Source: Aspidiotus rigidus (Eukaryota; Arthropoda; Insecta; Hemiptera; Diaspididae). Taken from it: 64,000 nt of DNA. Both the position numbers and the translations under genes were made by a program. Of the stretch, positions 24,089 to 37,200 are shown piece by piece. The notes under the pieces are model-generated. The model saw only the letters and a list, made by a program, of their open reading frames with translations, searched no databases and was not told the DNA's origin. The first letter of the stretch is position 1. Each line of letters begins with the position of its first letter. The stretch is from contig JAVHKY010000004.1 of NCBI GenBank assembly GCA_035079385.1, forward strand, positions 13,051,001-13,115,000. Direction: 5' to 3'.

Positions 24089-25372
24089 TATGAGGACTGC
24101 TATTAGTTTTTGATCCTATATCTCAATACTTTCTTTTGTTCATCATTATTGTTATTATATTATCAAATTTTTTTTACATTTAGCTCTACGTACCCGTATC
24201 ATGATATATAGTTATGAAGATGGAGAGGTATAGTTGTATGAGAGGGAGTGATTTTGCTTCAGAGAGGTATTCGAAAATATTGTCGGGATGTTGCGAGGAG
24301 TTGTTTAGAGTTTCAGAGTGTGAATGGAGGACTTGATGAATGTTATGGAGAGCGATAAAATTAAGGTATGAGTAGATGTCCGTGAGAGATGCGGGTATGT
24401 TCAATTTATCGTCGAGTTGGAAGAATTTCTTGATGTTGAGGTTTACGATTGACCGATGGCCGTGGACTGGTTGAAGATTTGAGGTGTGTTTGATCTTGCC
24501 AATGTTGAATCCAGTTTTAGTTGAGAGGTCACGAAAATGTTTCCTCAGGTCGAGAGAGGTATGGGGATGAGATGTGTATGTGTCAGGGTGGTTACAGCTC
24601 GGCAGACATCGTGATTGTTCTGGAATTTATATAAAATCAACTTTTCGCGGTATCAGTGAGAGAGTGACGTTGTAAGTGCATATGTTGAACAGAGGGATGA
24701 CTTGAGCAAATGTCCGTGAATGCTCATAGAGATGAACGGTCTGTGTGGATTAGAATTGAGCCCTGAGGTTGTGAGGTCTAGAAGGTTTTAGATGGTTTCG
24801 AGACACAGGAAGATAGCCTGAGGTTTAAAAAGGGAAGACGGAGGATTCATCTTGGTGTCGGGTTGAAATGATTGTTGTAATTCAATATCATTTGTTCAAG
24901 ACTGGGAACCGTTAAGAATATTTGTTCATGTTCTTTTAGGCTCCTGATGATGACGGAAAAACAGAAACGCTATCTTTTGCTTTCTAAATGCGAGTAACAA
25001 AAGAAAAAGATCCGTATCTTTCAGGTTCCTGGAAAACGATCCAAATCTCATGGGCTGTGCATCTTGGGAGAAGAAAAGATCTGGTTATTCCGCGTTCTGG
25101 ATCGTGACAAAAGTATCTTTCCGTATCCGGTATTCGATTAAAAACTAAATGCACGATCTTTTGGTAAGTACGCTGAAAAATGACGTATATCTTTTATGTT
25201 TCACTTTTCTCAAGAGCAATCAGCTGTTTCTCGACGGATCCTTCATTTTTGAGCGATCCCAGTCTCGATCTTGACAGAAAAAGAATATTCGGATCTCGAA
25301 ATTAACGGTTGAATCCGGTTCTCGTTTTGGTTCCGGTACCCCTCTCCTGATATAGTGCTCCAAATTCATGAG
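24089..25372. repeat. Left arm of a large inverted repeat
   Basis: The outer part (24,089-24,155) and the inner part (24,875-25,372) are together the reverse complement of 29,760-30,353. Shared blocks include 'gagatccgaatattctttttc'-like sequence (25,270-25,300), 'aaacagctgattgct' (about 25,215-25,230), 'ttttgatcctatatctcaat' (24,107-24,127) and 'agcagtcctcat' (24,089-24,101). Between them sits a 700-bp LINE-like insertion absent from the other arm. Arms appear roughly 75-85% alike by eye. The arms enclose the hairpin-monomer array at 26.5-28.8 kb. Confidence 0.65.
24160..24872 (-). pseudogene. LINE-like insertion in the left arm
   Basis: The left arm of the inverted repeat is interrupted here relative to the right arm. 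The insert starts with a T run (24,168-24,175), which on the minus strand is a poly(A) tail, and just upstream on that strand an open frame of about 72 codons ends at 24,186. The coding-like C-rich composition, truncated 5' end and poly(A) suggest a 5'-truncated LINE 3' end. I cannot see an RT, RNase H or zinc motif, so the family is unknown, and it could instead be a processed copy of a host transcript. Confidence 0.45.
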
Positions 25373-26535
25373 ACTAGGAGAAAATGTGAAATTCAAATTG
25401 ACTTATCTATGGTGTCAGAACTGTGCTCATCTACACAGTCAGGAAGAGGATGATTGAAATTTTCCCGAAAATCAAAACTATAGCATGACTGTAAAAACAG
25501 ACTATCACTTTTGATGATTTTCATGAGGAGTCTGATTTTTTTCGCTGTTATTTATGTTGACTGTAAGATGCTACCAGTATTTGAGAGAAGAGATTCTTGC
25601 ATTTCAAATGTTTGGCTGCTGTAGGTATAAAACAACGTAGGTTGAATGAGCTTGCAATATCCTTTACAAAGATACACGTGTTGACTACGGAAGAGAAAAC
25701 GAAGGCTGAGGAATTCACGCATGAAGATGGCTCCATTTTGAACGAATTACCACAAATTATGATTCTAGAAATGCATGAAACCCGAGTACTGAGGTGCCTG
25801 GCGGCCTCTGTCTTGTTCAATTGACGGAGAGAATGACAGATATTTTGATGTGTCAGATAATCTACCTTATAGAAGACCATGCGTACCGATTTCAGCCTTT
25901 TAAGCCTATTCCAACATTGTACATATACGTACTAAAAATATTCCCCAGAAAGAAGAAAATGAAAAAAAAAACGAGTATAAAACGCAGTTAAATTCACGCA
26001 CTCACAAAGCAAACCATATCACTTTCTAACTTTACAAGCAAGTAGTGCTATTTCTGAAGCAGAATGAGGGATAGTTGGTACTACGGAGTGTTTGTGATTG
26101 TTCACTAACTTAGATTGATTAAATCAGGTATTTATTCCTGACATTTATTACTAGAAATCAATTTTTGAAAAGATTGCGTCCATGGAAGAAGAGTAAATCC
26201 CAAGATTCAGCGGAAACTTTTCTCATTTTAAATTTGATAAAAACCTATTTTATTTTTTCCAACATCTTCAAACAGGCTTTATCTTTATGATATCCCATTG
26301 AACCATTTGTCTACACCATACAATAGTTTGATTTCCCAAATTTTTCCAACTCCCCAATTTTTGACTTTTCTATAGAGAGGGCGGGGAGGAGTCTTTGTGT
26401 TACAATATTTTGATCTTTAAGTTTCCTGATTTATTTGATAGAAATATCCGTAAAATAGGAGCTACGGTAAAGAGATTCTAGCTCAATTATCACGGTACTT
26501 CCAGTCTTTAACGTAACTTTGAAATATCTCAAGGT
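25373..26535. other. Interior of the inverted structure, left of the array
   Basis: AT-rich sequence. Overlapping open frames on both strands at 25,548-25,880 (110 codons minus, 75 codons plus) show no domain I recognise. No other feature can be supported. Confidence 0.35.
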
Positions 26536-26539
26536 TCAC

Positions 26540-27895
26540 CTCCTTGGCAGTTGTCACGACTATAGTAACATTCATTATTTGAAGACAAGGACCTACAGAT
26601 CTGCATCCCTGGTAATAGTTTACTATAGGCCAGAATGTAGCTGTACGTTATGCGCACTTGTCTAATTCCAATTTTGAATGTGGATCTCTTGGCGATGGGG
26701 GCCTACAGAGCTGCTGCCCCAGTAACAGCGTGCTGTAGGCTGGAACGTAGCTGTACGTCATGCGCATCCATCCAATTATCTATATGTACATTGAGGGAAC
26801 CAAATGGTGAACCCGGAAACAAAAGGTACACTACAGAGATCCCTATTTTGAGATCGTAGTCAACTGGCAAGGATTGTGATTTGAGTTTTGACCGATACAT
26901 ATAAATGACGAAGGAAATTTTTGGGGGAAATTCAGAGTTTTATCTTCAAAAAGAGTGTGCGCACCATGGCCTTATAAGTCAAGAAATCCCACACAAATTG
27001 GTTGAATATTTTGTACTACATTGAGTAGATTCAAAAAAGATGGAAATCTCAATATTCATTTCCTCAGCAGCTGCCCAGAATATGTTTACATTCATTATTT
27101 GGTGACAAGGACCTACAGATCTGCATCCCTGGTAATAGTTTACTATAGGCCAGAATGTAGCTGTACGTTATGCGCACTTGTCTAATTCCAATTTTGAATG
27201 TGGATCTCTTGGCGATGGGGGCCTACAGAGCTGCTGCCCCAGTAACAGCGTGCTGTAGGCTGGAACGTAGCTGTACGTCATGCGCACCCATCCCACTATC
27301 TACATGAACATTGAGGGAACCAAATGGTGAACCCGGAAACAAAAGGTACACTACTGAGATCCCCTATTTTGAGGTTGTAGTCAACTGGTAAAGATAGTGA
27401 TTTGAGTTTTGACCGATATATATAAATGACGTAGGACATTTTGGGGGAAATTCGGAGCTTTACCTTCAAAAAGAGTGTGCGCACCATGTCGAGTAATGCC
27501 ATATAAATCAAGAAAGCCCACTCAAATTGACTGCACATTTTTTACTAAAGATAGAAATCTCAATATCCATTTCCCCAGCAGTTGGCCGGAATATGTTTAC
27601 ATTCATTATTTGGAGACAAGGACCTACAGATCTGCATCCCTGGTAATAGTTTACTATAGGCCAGAATGTAGCTGTACGTTATGCGCACTTGTCTAATTCC
27701 AATTTTGAGTGTGGATCTCTTGGCGATGGGGGCCTACAGAGCTGCTGCCCCAGTAACAGCGTGCTGTAGGCTGGAACGTAGCTGTACGTCATGCGCACCC
27801 ATCCCACTATCTACATGAACATTGAGGGAACCAAATGGTGAACCCGGAAACAAAAGGTACACTTCAGAGATCCCAATTTTTGACATTGTAGTGAA
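26540..27895. repeat. Tandem higher-order repeat, three near-identical ~515-bp units
   Basis: Three units start their recognisable core at 26,591, 27,111 and 27,622 (spacing 520 and 511). Each has a preceding 'cattcattattt' block, then monomer A ('acctacagatctgcatccct'), then 110 bases later monomer B ('gcctacagagctgctgcccc', starting 26,701, 27,221 and 27,732), then ~300 bp including 'gaacattgagggaaccaaat' and 'gaacccggaaacaaaaggta'. A and B are related to each other: both contain cctacag, an inverted ctgtagg or ctatagg about 25 bases on, and then gtagctgtacgt and atgcgca. Each monomer can fold into a hairpin. Short open frames differ between units, so coding is unlikely. Confidence 0.85.
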
Positions 27896-28144
27896 CGGAC
27901 ACGGTTTGGCTAGGACTTGGATTTGAGTTATGGAAAATGAATACGATGGCCAAAGACGTTGTAAAAGTATAAGTCACCTGAAGGAAATGGATCTTGAAGA
28001 ATGAATGAACGGTCGATGTTAAGCAGTGACATAGACATGAGAATTTAAGTGAAGGAACTATGAATAAAATTTCTGCATTTTCACGTCATTTTCACTCTTT
28101 TACAAGGTTTTTAAATGAGGTGGGTGACATAGTCTCCGCCATCA

Positions 28145-28800
28145 CTTCCTTGACAGTTGTTGTAAATCTAATAACGTTCATCATTTGGTGTTAAGATCAT
28201 ACAGTTCCTACGGTCCTGGTAGTAGTTTGCTATTGACTAGTACGTAGCAGTACGTTGTGGGCATTTGTCGTGTTTGACTTTGGATGCGGATCTTCTGGTA
28301 ACGGAAGTGTATAGATCTGCTGTCCAGCCTAATAACCGCTTGCTGTAGACTAGAATGTATTTCTACGGTATGCGCATTCAGCCAACTGTCCATTTGTGAC
28401 AAGTACCTACAGAACTGATGCCTTATGTAATGGGCCAGAGTTCAGCTGTACAATGTTTGCAGTTGTCAACATCCAATTGAAAATGTTCATTAAACATGAG
28501 GGGGTTGTCAGCGTACCGAGCTGCTTCCCCAGTAATAGTCTGACGCAGGCTGGAATGTAATTCTTCTTCATACGCACCCATCCGAATGTCTGTATGTGAC
28601 ACTTAACTAAACTGCTGCCCTGGTAATAGTTTGCTATAGGCCAGAATGTAGCTGTATGTTGGTTCACACTTGTCTAGTTCAAAATTTTAAATGTGGATAT
28701 CTGGGTAATCGGGACCTACAGAGCTGCTGTCTCAGTAACAGCGCTCTGTATGCTGGAACTCGACTATACTTCATGTGCACCTATATCGAGGGAACCAAAT
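28145..28800. repeat. Degenerate continuation of the A/B hairpin array
   Basis: Three more A/B pairs follow without the long spacer: A-like at about 28,198, 28,404 and 28,612, and B-like at about 28,308, 28,511 and 28,714. Pairs are roughly 205 bp apart rather than 515. Monomers are diverged, and A at 28,404 lacks part of its loop. After the last B unit the 'gagggaaccaaatgatgaacc' block of the long unit reappears (about 28,788-28,810). This suggests the long units arose by amplification of one A/B pair plus its downstream spacer at the left edge of an older array. Confidence 0.75.
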
Positions 28801-28819
28801 GATGAACCTAGAAATGAAG

Positions 28820-29755
28820 TGTACACTGCCGAGATCCTTACTTTTGTTATTCTTTTCAACTGGCAAGGATTTGATCTATGGTTTTAAAAAATACGAACGT
28901 ACAACTTACAACAGCCAAATATGTTGAGAAAGTATTCAATAGGGAACATCGGTGAAAAATTGAAGTTATTTTGGAAAAGTGTGCGCGCACTATGTCAAGC
29001 AATGAAATAGAATACAAACCAAGGTAAAGATACCCTCCCTAAATCGGCTACATTTATGTCCTTCAATTTGGATTTATAGTCTGTAAAAATTTTCCACGCT
29101 TCAGTTTCGGCAATCAATCCAAGGATACAAAATTAGGGAAGTCTGATTATTGTATGGTTCAGGTACATAAATTTTCACAGTGGTTCTCGCCGCCAATGTT
29201 GTACTTTTTTGTTCTCCGCTATCTTAATTATGCTCGATTATTCTGTCATTAAGGTTTCTCCGCTAATTTGTAGCCACGTTTTATCTTCGGTGCGTACCTA
29301 CCTCACAAACCCTTCGTTAGGTCACAATTGTAGTAATCTTTTTTTTATTATAGTGATTAAGTCATTTATGAAAAAATAATATCCATTTTCTTTTTTTTTC
29401 TCTGAATGACCATCTTTGAAGGATGAGAAGGTGATATAATACGCTGAACAGTTCATTTTTATTTTCGATTCTTTTTGAGGGCCAAATAATTGAACGAATG
29501 GTTCGCTTTTTTGCTGTGTCGTTGTGTTCAGCGATGGATCCCAACAAAACTACGGTACTAAGCTCCTCAGAGCCCGGGTCTTTTGCATTTCTAGAATATT
29601 ATCAAGTATTTATTCTGATCTTGTAAAAAATATCAATATTTCTTCTCTTCTCTCTTTCTCCCCCCCCCCCCTCCTCTTCGTTTCGAGTACATTCCCTTCT
29701 GATATTATTAATTATAAGCTTAGCGCTCATTTTACGTTTCCTCTCTTGTTTTTTC
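28820..29755. other. Interior of the inverted structure, right of the array
   Basis: AT-rich sequence with a pyrimidine tract containing a C run near 29,640-29,682. No gene can be supported. Confidence 0.4.
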
Positions 29756-29759
29756 GCTT

Positions 29760-30353
29760 GAGATTTGGTGCAGTACTCGTTATATTAGGAGCGGGAACCA
29801 GAAGCAAAACGAGAACAAGATTTGACCATTCATTTTTCATCCTTCAAATCCGGAACTTATGAGCTCCGAATCTTCTTTTTCTGTTGAGATCGAGACCGGG
29901 ATCGCTCAAAAATGACGAATCCTTCGAGAAACAGCTGATTGCTTTTGAGAAAAGTGAAACATAAAAGATATACGTAATTTTTCAGCGCACTTACCAAAAT
30001 ATCGTGCATTCAGTTTTCAATCGAATACCGGATACAGGACGATCCTTTTGTCGCAATCCAGAACGCGGAATAACCAGATCTTGTCTTCTACCAAGATCCA
30101 CAGCCCATGAGATTTCGATCGATTTTCTGGAACCTGAAAGATACACGGATCCTTTTCTTTTACTCGCACTTAGAACGCAAAAGAGTATGTTTTTGTTTTC
30201 GTATCATCCTCCAGAGCCTAAAAGAATATTATTAAAAATATTCTGGAGGGGTCCCAACCCTGCACAATTGATATAAAATTACAACAATGAATAATAATGT
30301 TGAAAAATCAATGAAAATTGAGATATAGGGTCAAAAACAAACAGCAGTCCTTA
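29760..30353. repeat. Right arm of the large inverted repeat
   Basis: This is the reverse complement of 24,089-25,372 without the 700-bp insertion. It begins near 'tactcgttatattagga', runs through 'tcttctttttctgttgagat' and 'gaaacagctgattgc', and ends near 'acagcagtccttatga'. A weak plus-strand open frame (30,004-30,276) has no recognisable motif and shares its sequence with the other arm. Confidence 0.65.
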
Positions 30354-31010
30354 TGAGGCTTTTACCTAGACGGTGTCATCTTATTTTTTCGCCTGCGACG
30401 TTATCAATGTGATATGCAGTTGTGGGAGCAGACACCAAAAATACTCGTTTCTCGAAGAGTAATGGATCAGAAAAAGAGGAAAGGAGAGAACTTGGATTGC
30501 AGCTTTTAAAATTTTCTCAGATAATGCCAGTTCCATATTTTTTCCTTACAATTCTTATGGAAAGTGATGAAAAATATGAAATTGGAATTATCTAAGAGTA
30601 GATTCCAAAAACTTCAGTTTGTTCTCTCAGTTTTCTCTTTTCGACCCTTATTTTTCGAGTAGAAAAAATTTTCATTTTTTTGTAAGTTGCTTTACTGGAA
30701 CTGCCTACCAAATGAAAACGTGGCAAGTGAAAAAAAAAAAAGAAATTGGCAACCCTTGTCAGGGGAAAAGCCTCATAACCTGATGATAAACGTATATTCT
30801 CATTAGTCAGTATTAAAGCAGTCGTTTTTGCCAAATGTACAAATTTTGAGAGGACGCAATTCGAGGATACAAACTCAAACAAAAATCCAAAAATGCATAA
30901 TCTTATGTAAAGAATATTGGATTTGTAATTTTTCCTCCTTGTTATAAGGAATAATAAGCTTTCCGTTTTTCTCTTATTTTTTTTTTTAATTTTTTTTTTC
31001 ACTTAATGTA
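30354..31010. other. Anonymous AT-rich region
   Basis: The minus-strand open frame at 30,592-31,002 is lysine- and phenylalanine-rich because of A/T runs and shows no domain. Nothing else can be supported. Confidence 0.4.
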
Positions 31011-31015
31011 CAATA

Positions 31016-31228
31016 TCAGGGTATATCAACGAACTTATGACTTTTGAAATGACTTTTTTCTCAATTAAATATTAATTTTGCAAACGACTAAAAAAATCCC
31101 GAAATTACGATGTCAGTTTGGCGAAGGGGGAGGGGCAGTTCGATATTTTTCAAGGTTAAATAAAATATCAAAAAAAGGTCAACTATTGTCAACTATTTTA
31201 ATTTTTCAATTCTGGTAGACACCCTGGA
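31016..31228. mobile_element. Possible short MITE with CAGGGT ends
   Basis: The left end reads cagggtatatcaac and the right end, on the opposite strand, reads ccagggtgtctacc. The right end resembles the ends of the element at 1,442-1,783. The pairing between the two ends here is only partial and no target duplication is clear. Confidence 0.3.
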
Positions 31229-31229
31229 A

Positions 31230-34200
31230 ATTCTTACCTTGTTTGACATCACAGTGGATTTTTTGGTATAAAATGTTCTTATTCGGTTGTTTGGGGGCTT
31301 TTGACTTGCTGAGGCAAAAGCCCCTATATCAGTTTCAATATCTCGGTATTCCTAGTCTTTCAACGTGCCTTGATTTTCATTATTTGATAAGGTAATTTCT
31401 GTATTAGGCTTTATAGATCCTCGTCACTTGGCAAAGTAACAATTACATTTCTTCGGCCTGGAATCAAAATGTCGTATCTCAGAAAATGGTAATTTTACAG
31501 GAGAGTCAAAAAACAACTTTCCATGGTACTGAATGGAGTTACAATAAATGGAAAATAATTTGTTATTTTTGGCATATTAATGAATTATATACATCATTTT
31601 ATTATCGTAGAATGATGAATTATCTTCACGAGAACTAAAAACCATCATCAACTCAAAGCCTCTAATTTTGGGAGTTACGACCTTTTGACTCTAGGCCGAC
31701 GTTTTATGAGGAGTTCTCGTTGAATAGGATGATTTTTATTTATTCTACGAATTTCCCATTGTATGAAAGTAGTTTCAAGGTTTTCACAATAGAAGATTAG
31801 AAATGTGCTCCAACTGGGTCAATTTTCTCCTCGTGCGAATCGGTTTCCTGAGTCATGAAAATTTCCATGTTTCAAGTAAAACATTCACTAGTATTAGTGT
31901 CCTGCACAATATCTAAGTGCTCGCCGTACCTTTCAAATGATGAGATTAATTTATTGTAGTTTATTATTCCTGCTTCTCCGATCAATTCTTTTTCGAGCGG
32001 TGTCTTGCGTGTGTTGATATCTTTGTTGTTCTGTTGACCTGTGATAATTTGTTTTTGAACTTGGAGCTGTATTGCTCTGGTGTTATTTCTTCAATATGTT
32101 CACAAAATATATCGGTACCCCATATTTGTTTGAATTTTGTTTAAAGATTTTCCGTTTGATATTATCCGAGGACACTCATGGTGTATGGAGCATAAATATT
32201 GTATTGATGGAGAGAAGTACTCGTGATTATGGTGAGAATAAACATGAATATGTGAGCAATCTAAAATTTTATGGTAGTATACGTTTGCTTCAGGGCTTGT
32301 GGAATATATCTTACTGTTTCTTGACTTTTGGTCGTACATTTCTCGAAGTTCTCGTTGTATCCCTCATATATATCTCCATAGAACAAGAGCTTTTTTTTTC
32401 TCTTTTGTAGAAGATCCCTAGGAGACATTTTTTTAATAATGACGTTATCGTAATATCTCAAGTTTACTGTACCTTCTAGTCACTTTGAATCCTAATATAG
32501 TACCTCCTAATCCGGGAAACATATCGAAATTTGAAAACAAACTGATTAAATCGTTTATATTTCAACAAAATATTATCAAACCTACATGACCCACATACAA
32601 ATTTGTTCGTGTCAAAAGTGCTTCGTGCGCATAGTATAGCTATAATAAAAGTAGAATAATAAAGAGGGAAAACGTAACAGGAAATAAAATGAAAGAATGA
32701 AAGAAAATGTAAGAAAGAGAAAAGTGTGGTAAGGAAAAATGACGGAGGAAAAAAAGAGAGAAAACAGAGCCGCAGAGCAAATATAACGGTATCCAGTTTT
32801 GGAAAATATACAGATATATATCTACACATTTCGAGTATAATAAAATAAAACGCGAAAGAAATTCCATTAAAACGTGGTGGAAACGACTATCCTGTATAAT
32901 GGAATATAACCTGTGGAAAGCGAAGGCAGTGGGAAGGCTTTTCTCGCAAGTGGCATACGACAAATGATGTACACAGAAATGTACTTCTTCGCTTATAACG
33001 TTATGACGTCACGTTTATTCTATTATTCAAATCATTCGTCAGCGGAATGGAAATGAAATAAATTTGAATCGGAGTATTGCCGGGAAAAGGAGCGAGAGCA
33101 AAGCTTAAGCTCTCATTCTACGATGCTTTGACGTTGGTGCGTATGATGTGAAGCGGCGTTGTCGTCGTACGTTTGTGTGTTCGCAATCATGTCTGGTATA
33201 CGCACAAGATTGTATTTCGTTTTACAATAATGATTGTGAATGGACAAAATGGGAACTGTGGACGAATTGTTCCTAAAGCCTGTAATATTTTTGTGGATTG
33301 AATGAAATTCGTTGGAATTTTCTTTTGTATGGCGGATACATTCCCTCTGAGGATATACATGTCATCGTTCTATCCTAATTCCACTGAATCGGAACAACTG
33401 GAGTTATCAAGCCAAAATGACCAGCAAAACTAGTTTCTTCTCTCAAATATTGAAAGAGCAGAAATTATGAGCAAACGAAAGAGTGTTCAACCATGATTTA
33501 TGTACGAAACTTGTCTCCATTCTTTTATATCCAAAACGCTGATGCAACTCGAGCAAGAAGAAGGTTGTATTACCGCTTGAAGTCTACCAATGTGATGAGA
33601 CGGAATGCTTGTAAATCTCTCAATGATTGATCAAATAATTTAAGGACTTGGACCTGAACATTTCTTGTAAAACCTCTCATTTCGATAAATAATTCAGATG
33701 AAGCAGTAAGCAACCTGTGTTAATTCCAAAAAATAATCTTTATTGTTGTAGTATATCACAAAAGACATAAACAATTTGTCAAGTTTAAGGTTCGTTGACC
33801 GGATGCCGGACGTCGACGAATAGTTTGACATTTTTCAATAACTCGCGGACGAAATTTTGTACGCTTGTCAAAGGAATTCAATGAAATTTCTGCCTCGGTT
33901 TTCTGCAATCATATTAACCCCTCTTTAGCTTATTTTGAATGATGTAGTTATGTAACTGGTTTGACGTAGTGCAGCGGTTTTTCACCGCTTCTGTCTCTTC
34001 TTCTTGTATTCTTAAGATGCTGCAATTCTCTAAAGTGCAACTAAGGTCTGTTTTCAAGTGTGCTCTCATTTATTTCATTCATTTCCTACAATCTGTGAAG
34101 TGAAATTTTAAACAAGTTTTTGTGATACAGCAATCTTTCGGACTACTTGTGAATGATTTTTGAAGTTCTGTCCTTGATTTTGATCTCTTTAAGAAGAATC

Positions 34201-37200
34201 AGAGAAAAAAACTTGTAAAAATTTCAAGTTCCGATTTCTAACCATAGGTTAAGGTGAGGGAAGCTTTTGGAAACATTATGGTTCGCCCCAAACCATTTTC
34301 GCATACAAGAACAGCGCTTGTTTCTTATCCCTGTGAAGAAATATTGGGCTTCATGTATTTAATATGGAGTAAGAAGACTGGAATAGCATTGGACGGTCAC
34401 GGTGATTGAAGTCTCATGCTTGAGTTATACGACCAAAACAAAACGCTCTTTATATGGGATTCAGAGAAGCGGTATCTGGATTCAACCTCTCCCCAACAAA
34501 TACCTTGTTTTTCACGGATATGTCGATGCTGTAAAGATGATGAACACATCATTAAGAGAATTACCGCAAATAGGACGAAGGAGTTGGAGAAACTCACTAA
34601 TTTTGATGAGAATTTAGGAGATCAAGAAGTCACCATCTTGCGGCAGAATCATGCGTAAATTATGCTTCTTGGAATTAATATGATTCATCATTAACTTGAG
34701 TTTACTACTGGTACTCAGTTCTCGATATTTGAATTTTAAAATGGAAGACTATAATTATTTCGTGTGACATTTATTTCTATGGTGATCAATAATTTATAAC
34801 TTTCACGTCTGTGTTTCTGAACTTGAGTATCTTTTCTTGGATAAATCGTTTTGTTGAAATGAAGTAATCTCACTTCTTTTTCGTTTTGTCAATGCGTATT
34901 TATAATCTTGCCTTGAAGTTCTCTGTTCATTCTCTCTGGAACCCGGAGTACTCTCAACCCCCCAATTTTAGCTCCTTCCTCCCTATGCAACAAGTACAAC
35001 GCAGGTAGAAATTGGTTCGCGATTTTCGTCTGATGGAAGAGAAATGCCAAGCTCCTTACTAATTCTCTTTTGGATTTGTGTTCGTCAGCGTGATCGCCTT
35101 TCATATTTACGAAAAAATACATGTATGGCGCGATTGATTCGAAAAGTACAGTCTGATGGTACGGCGGTTCAAGAATGTCTTCGTTGATGACGTCTAACGC
35201 TAATGCGCAGTTCTCATTCAAATTAGCGTGCAGCGGATAAACTCAGCCTCCCAAAGCTATTCTGTTTCCAACGAATTTTGATTTGTACAAACGTAGAAGT
35301 AGCAATTGATTCCTATTTCGGCATATTGCAACTGTTCATCGAGACCTTGAAATTTTCTGAAGTCATGTTATGATGATGGTGTAAGATGAGCGAATGTTTT
35401 TATCGGAAAATATCTTTCTGATACGTCGTATTTTGAGTGAAAATTTGCTGTTCTTTTTATTCATTTATCGAGTCGACGATAATTTGAGTAAAATTTTTGT
35501 GTTCTTTTATATCTTGGTGCGTTAGGCGGTAAACACATGTCAATAACTTTTTTATATTCCCTGACACCGCGTCTGAGGTTCATAAAGCCGTTGGGATTCG
35601 CGTCATCGCATGTATATGTGAAGATATTGTTACGGACGTGTCCAAGACAATTTGGGACTTTCTCATCCCTTCGCTGGGTTGTAAGGAATCCTAAATGGGA
35701 CGTTCCTCTTCTCTATGAATTCGGGGCCAAACCATTATTGATCATTGTCACCGAGTTGACTCTTCAGAATCGGACTTTTCTGTTTAACATTGATTCTCCG
35801 TAGACTGCATGTGTCGTCTATGATGTTTATCGTGTCACCAAGGTGCTCCTCGTTGGCCAGATTGAGAAATCTGTGTAGTTCTTTTGCGTTAGGTAACCTC
35901 TTGTGGGCATCTCTGTCGTATGCTTAGAACTCATCTCTATAGTCGAGAAAGAACTATTCAGAGACTAGTTCGTTCTTTGTCGGGGATCCATTACCCTAGG
36001 TAGCTTCTCTTATCAGCCGGGCAACAAAATCTAAACCAAGATGTATTGTTTTTTTCACGCAACTGCCACGTAATCGAATTTTTCGTAATTGGGACGTCTT
36101 TATCTTAGAATGAGAAGCAATGGATTGCGTTTGTCAGGCGTGGATATTAACTTACAATTGAGAAGTATATGCGTGTCCATGAGGATTTCATATTTTCCAA
36201 TTGCGGCACTGGGACGTTGTTCGAATTCTGTTCGCTTTATTGACAAATCGTGTTATCAAACATCAATTCTTGGATATTGTAGCTCAGCTTTCATTTGTGA
36301 GAAATTGTGATAATATTCTTTCGAGTTCATGTTTCTTCAACCCTTCTATACGCGAATACTCGACACACAATTCAATACCAGAAGAAAAGGTGTGTTTGAC
36401 GTATACGTATATACACGTGAACGTGAACCCACGACGACGGCTACGGCAAAGCGCTTATATATCGGGCGCAACGTCTAAGCCTCCTTTCATTTCTCAAAAG
36501 ATCCCCGATAAGCGGCTTCTACATAAATTAATGGTTTTGGTTTCGCATCGTTGATTACCAACTTGCTCTCTCCGTATAACTCATATTTTAATGTACGCGT
36601 AATTCATTTTCAGCATCGAACGCCTCCCTGCGACCGAAGAAATTCCTCGCTTAATCGAATCCGACGATTAGTAGCGAACACAAGCAGCGCAACGGTAAAA
36701 AGTGAGGAATGTCGACACATCGCGACTTATTAATTGCAAATTTTGATTCACCGAGTGGCTTCGAGGGTGTTCGGAAGCGTACTAGGAGAGGAAAAGTGCA
36801 GCGCACTGAGTATCATGATTCGTCGCGTCGTCCTCTGTATATACATGTTGGCTTGCTGGGTATCGGAAAAAGAAGAAAAAAAAGGCCGCTGGTATAATTC
36901 GCTTCAGCGAGCGTTTGGGTTCGAAACAAAGTTTTCCTTATACTGGAAGAAAATTCGTTAGTCATCTGTATCACGGGAAAAAGAAGATCAGTCGAGCTAG
37001 ACTAGTGTGAAATGATATCTATTTACTCGTTTGGAAGTTTCAGTCACTTCCAAGGGAGTCGGAAGGAACGATATTATGCAAAATAGTTGGAAATGGGAAT
37101 GGTTGCATGAGTCAAATTGATTGTCTTCAAATTAAATTAATGGTTACCTGCACTGGAAATATTCGCGTTGAGAGTTGTCGAATTTGCATGTATACTTACC

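Noticed and set aside
26591..28760. Regularly spaced repeats resembling a CRISPR array
   Set aside because: Units are ~110 and ~515 bp, the intervening sequences are themselves repeated, there are no cas genes, and the DNA is eukaryotic.
30592..31002. 136-codon minus frame
   Set aside because: Lys-, Arg- and Phe-rich from A/T homopolymers, with no start context or domain.
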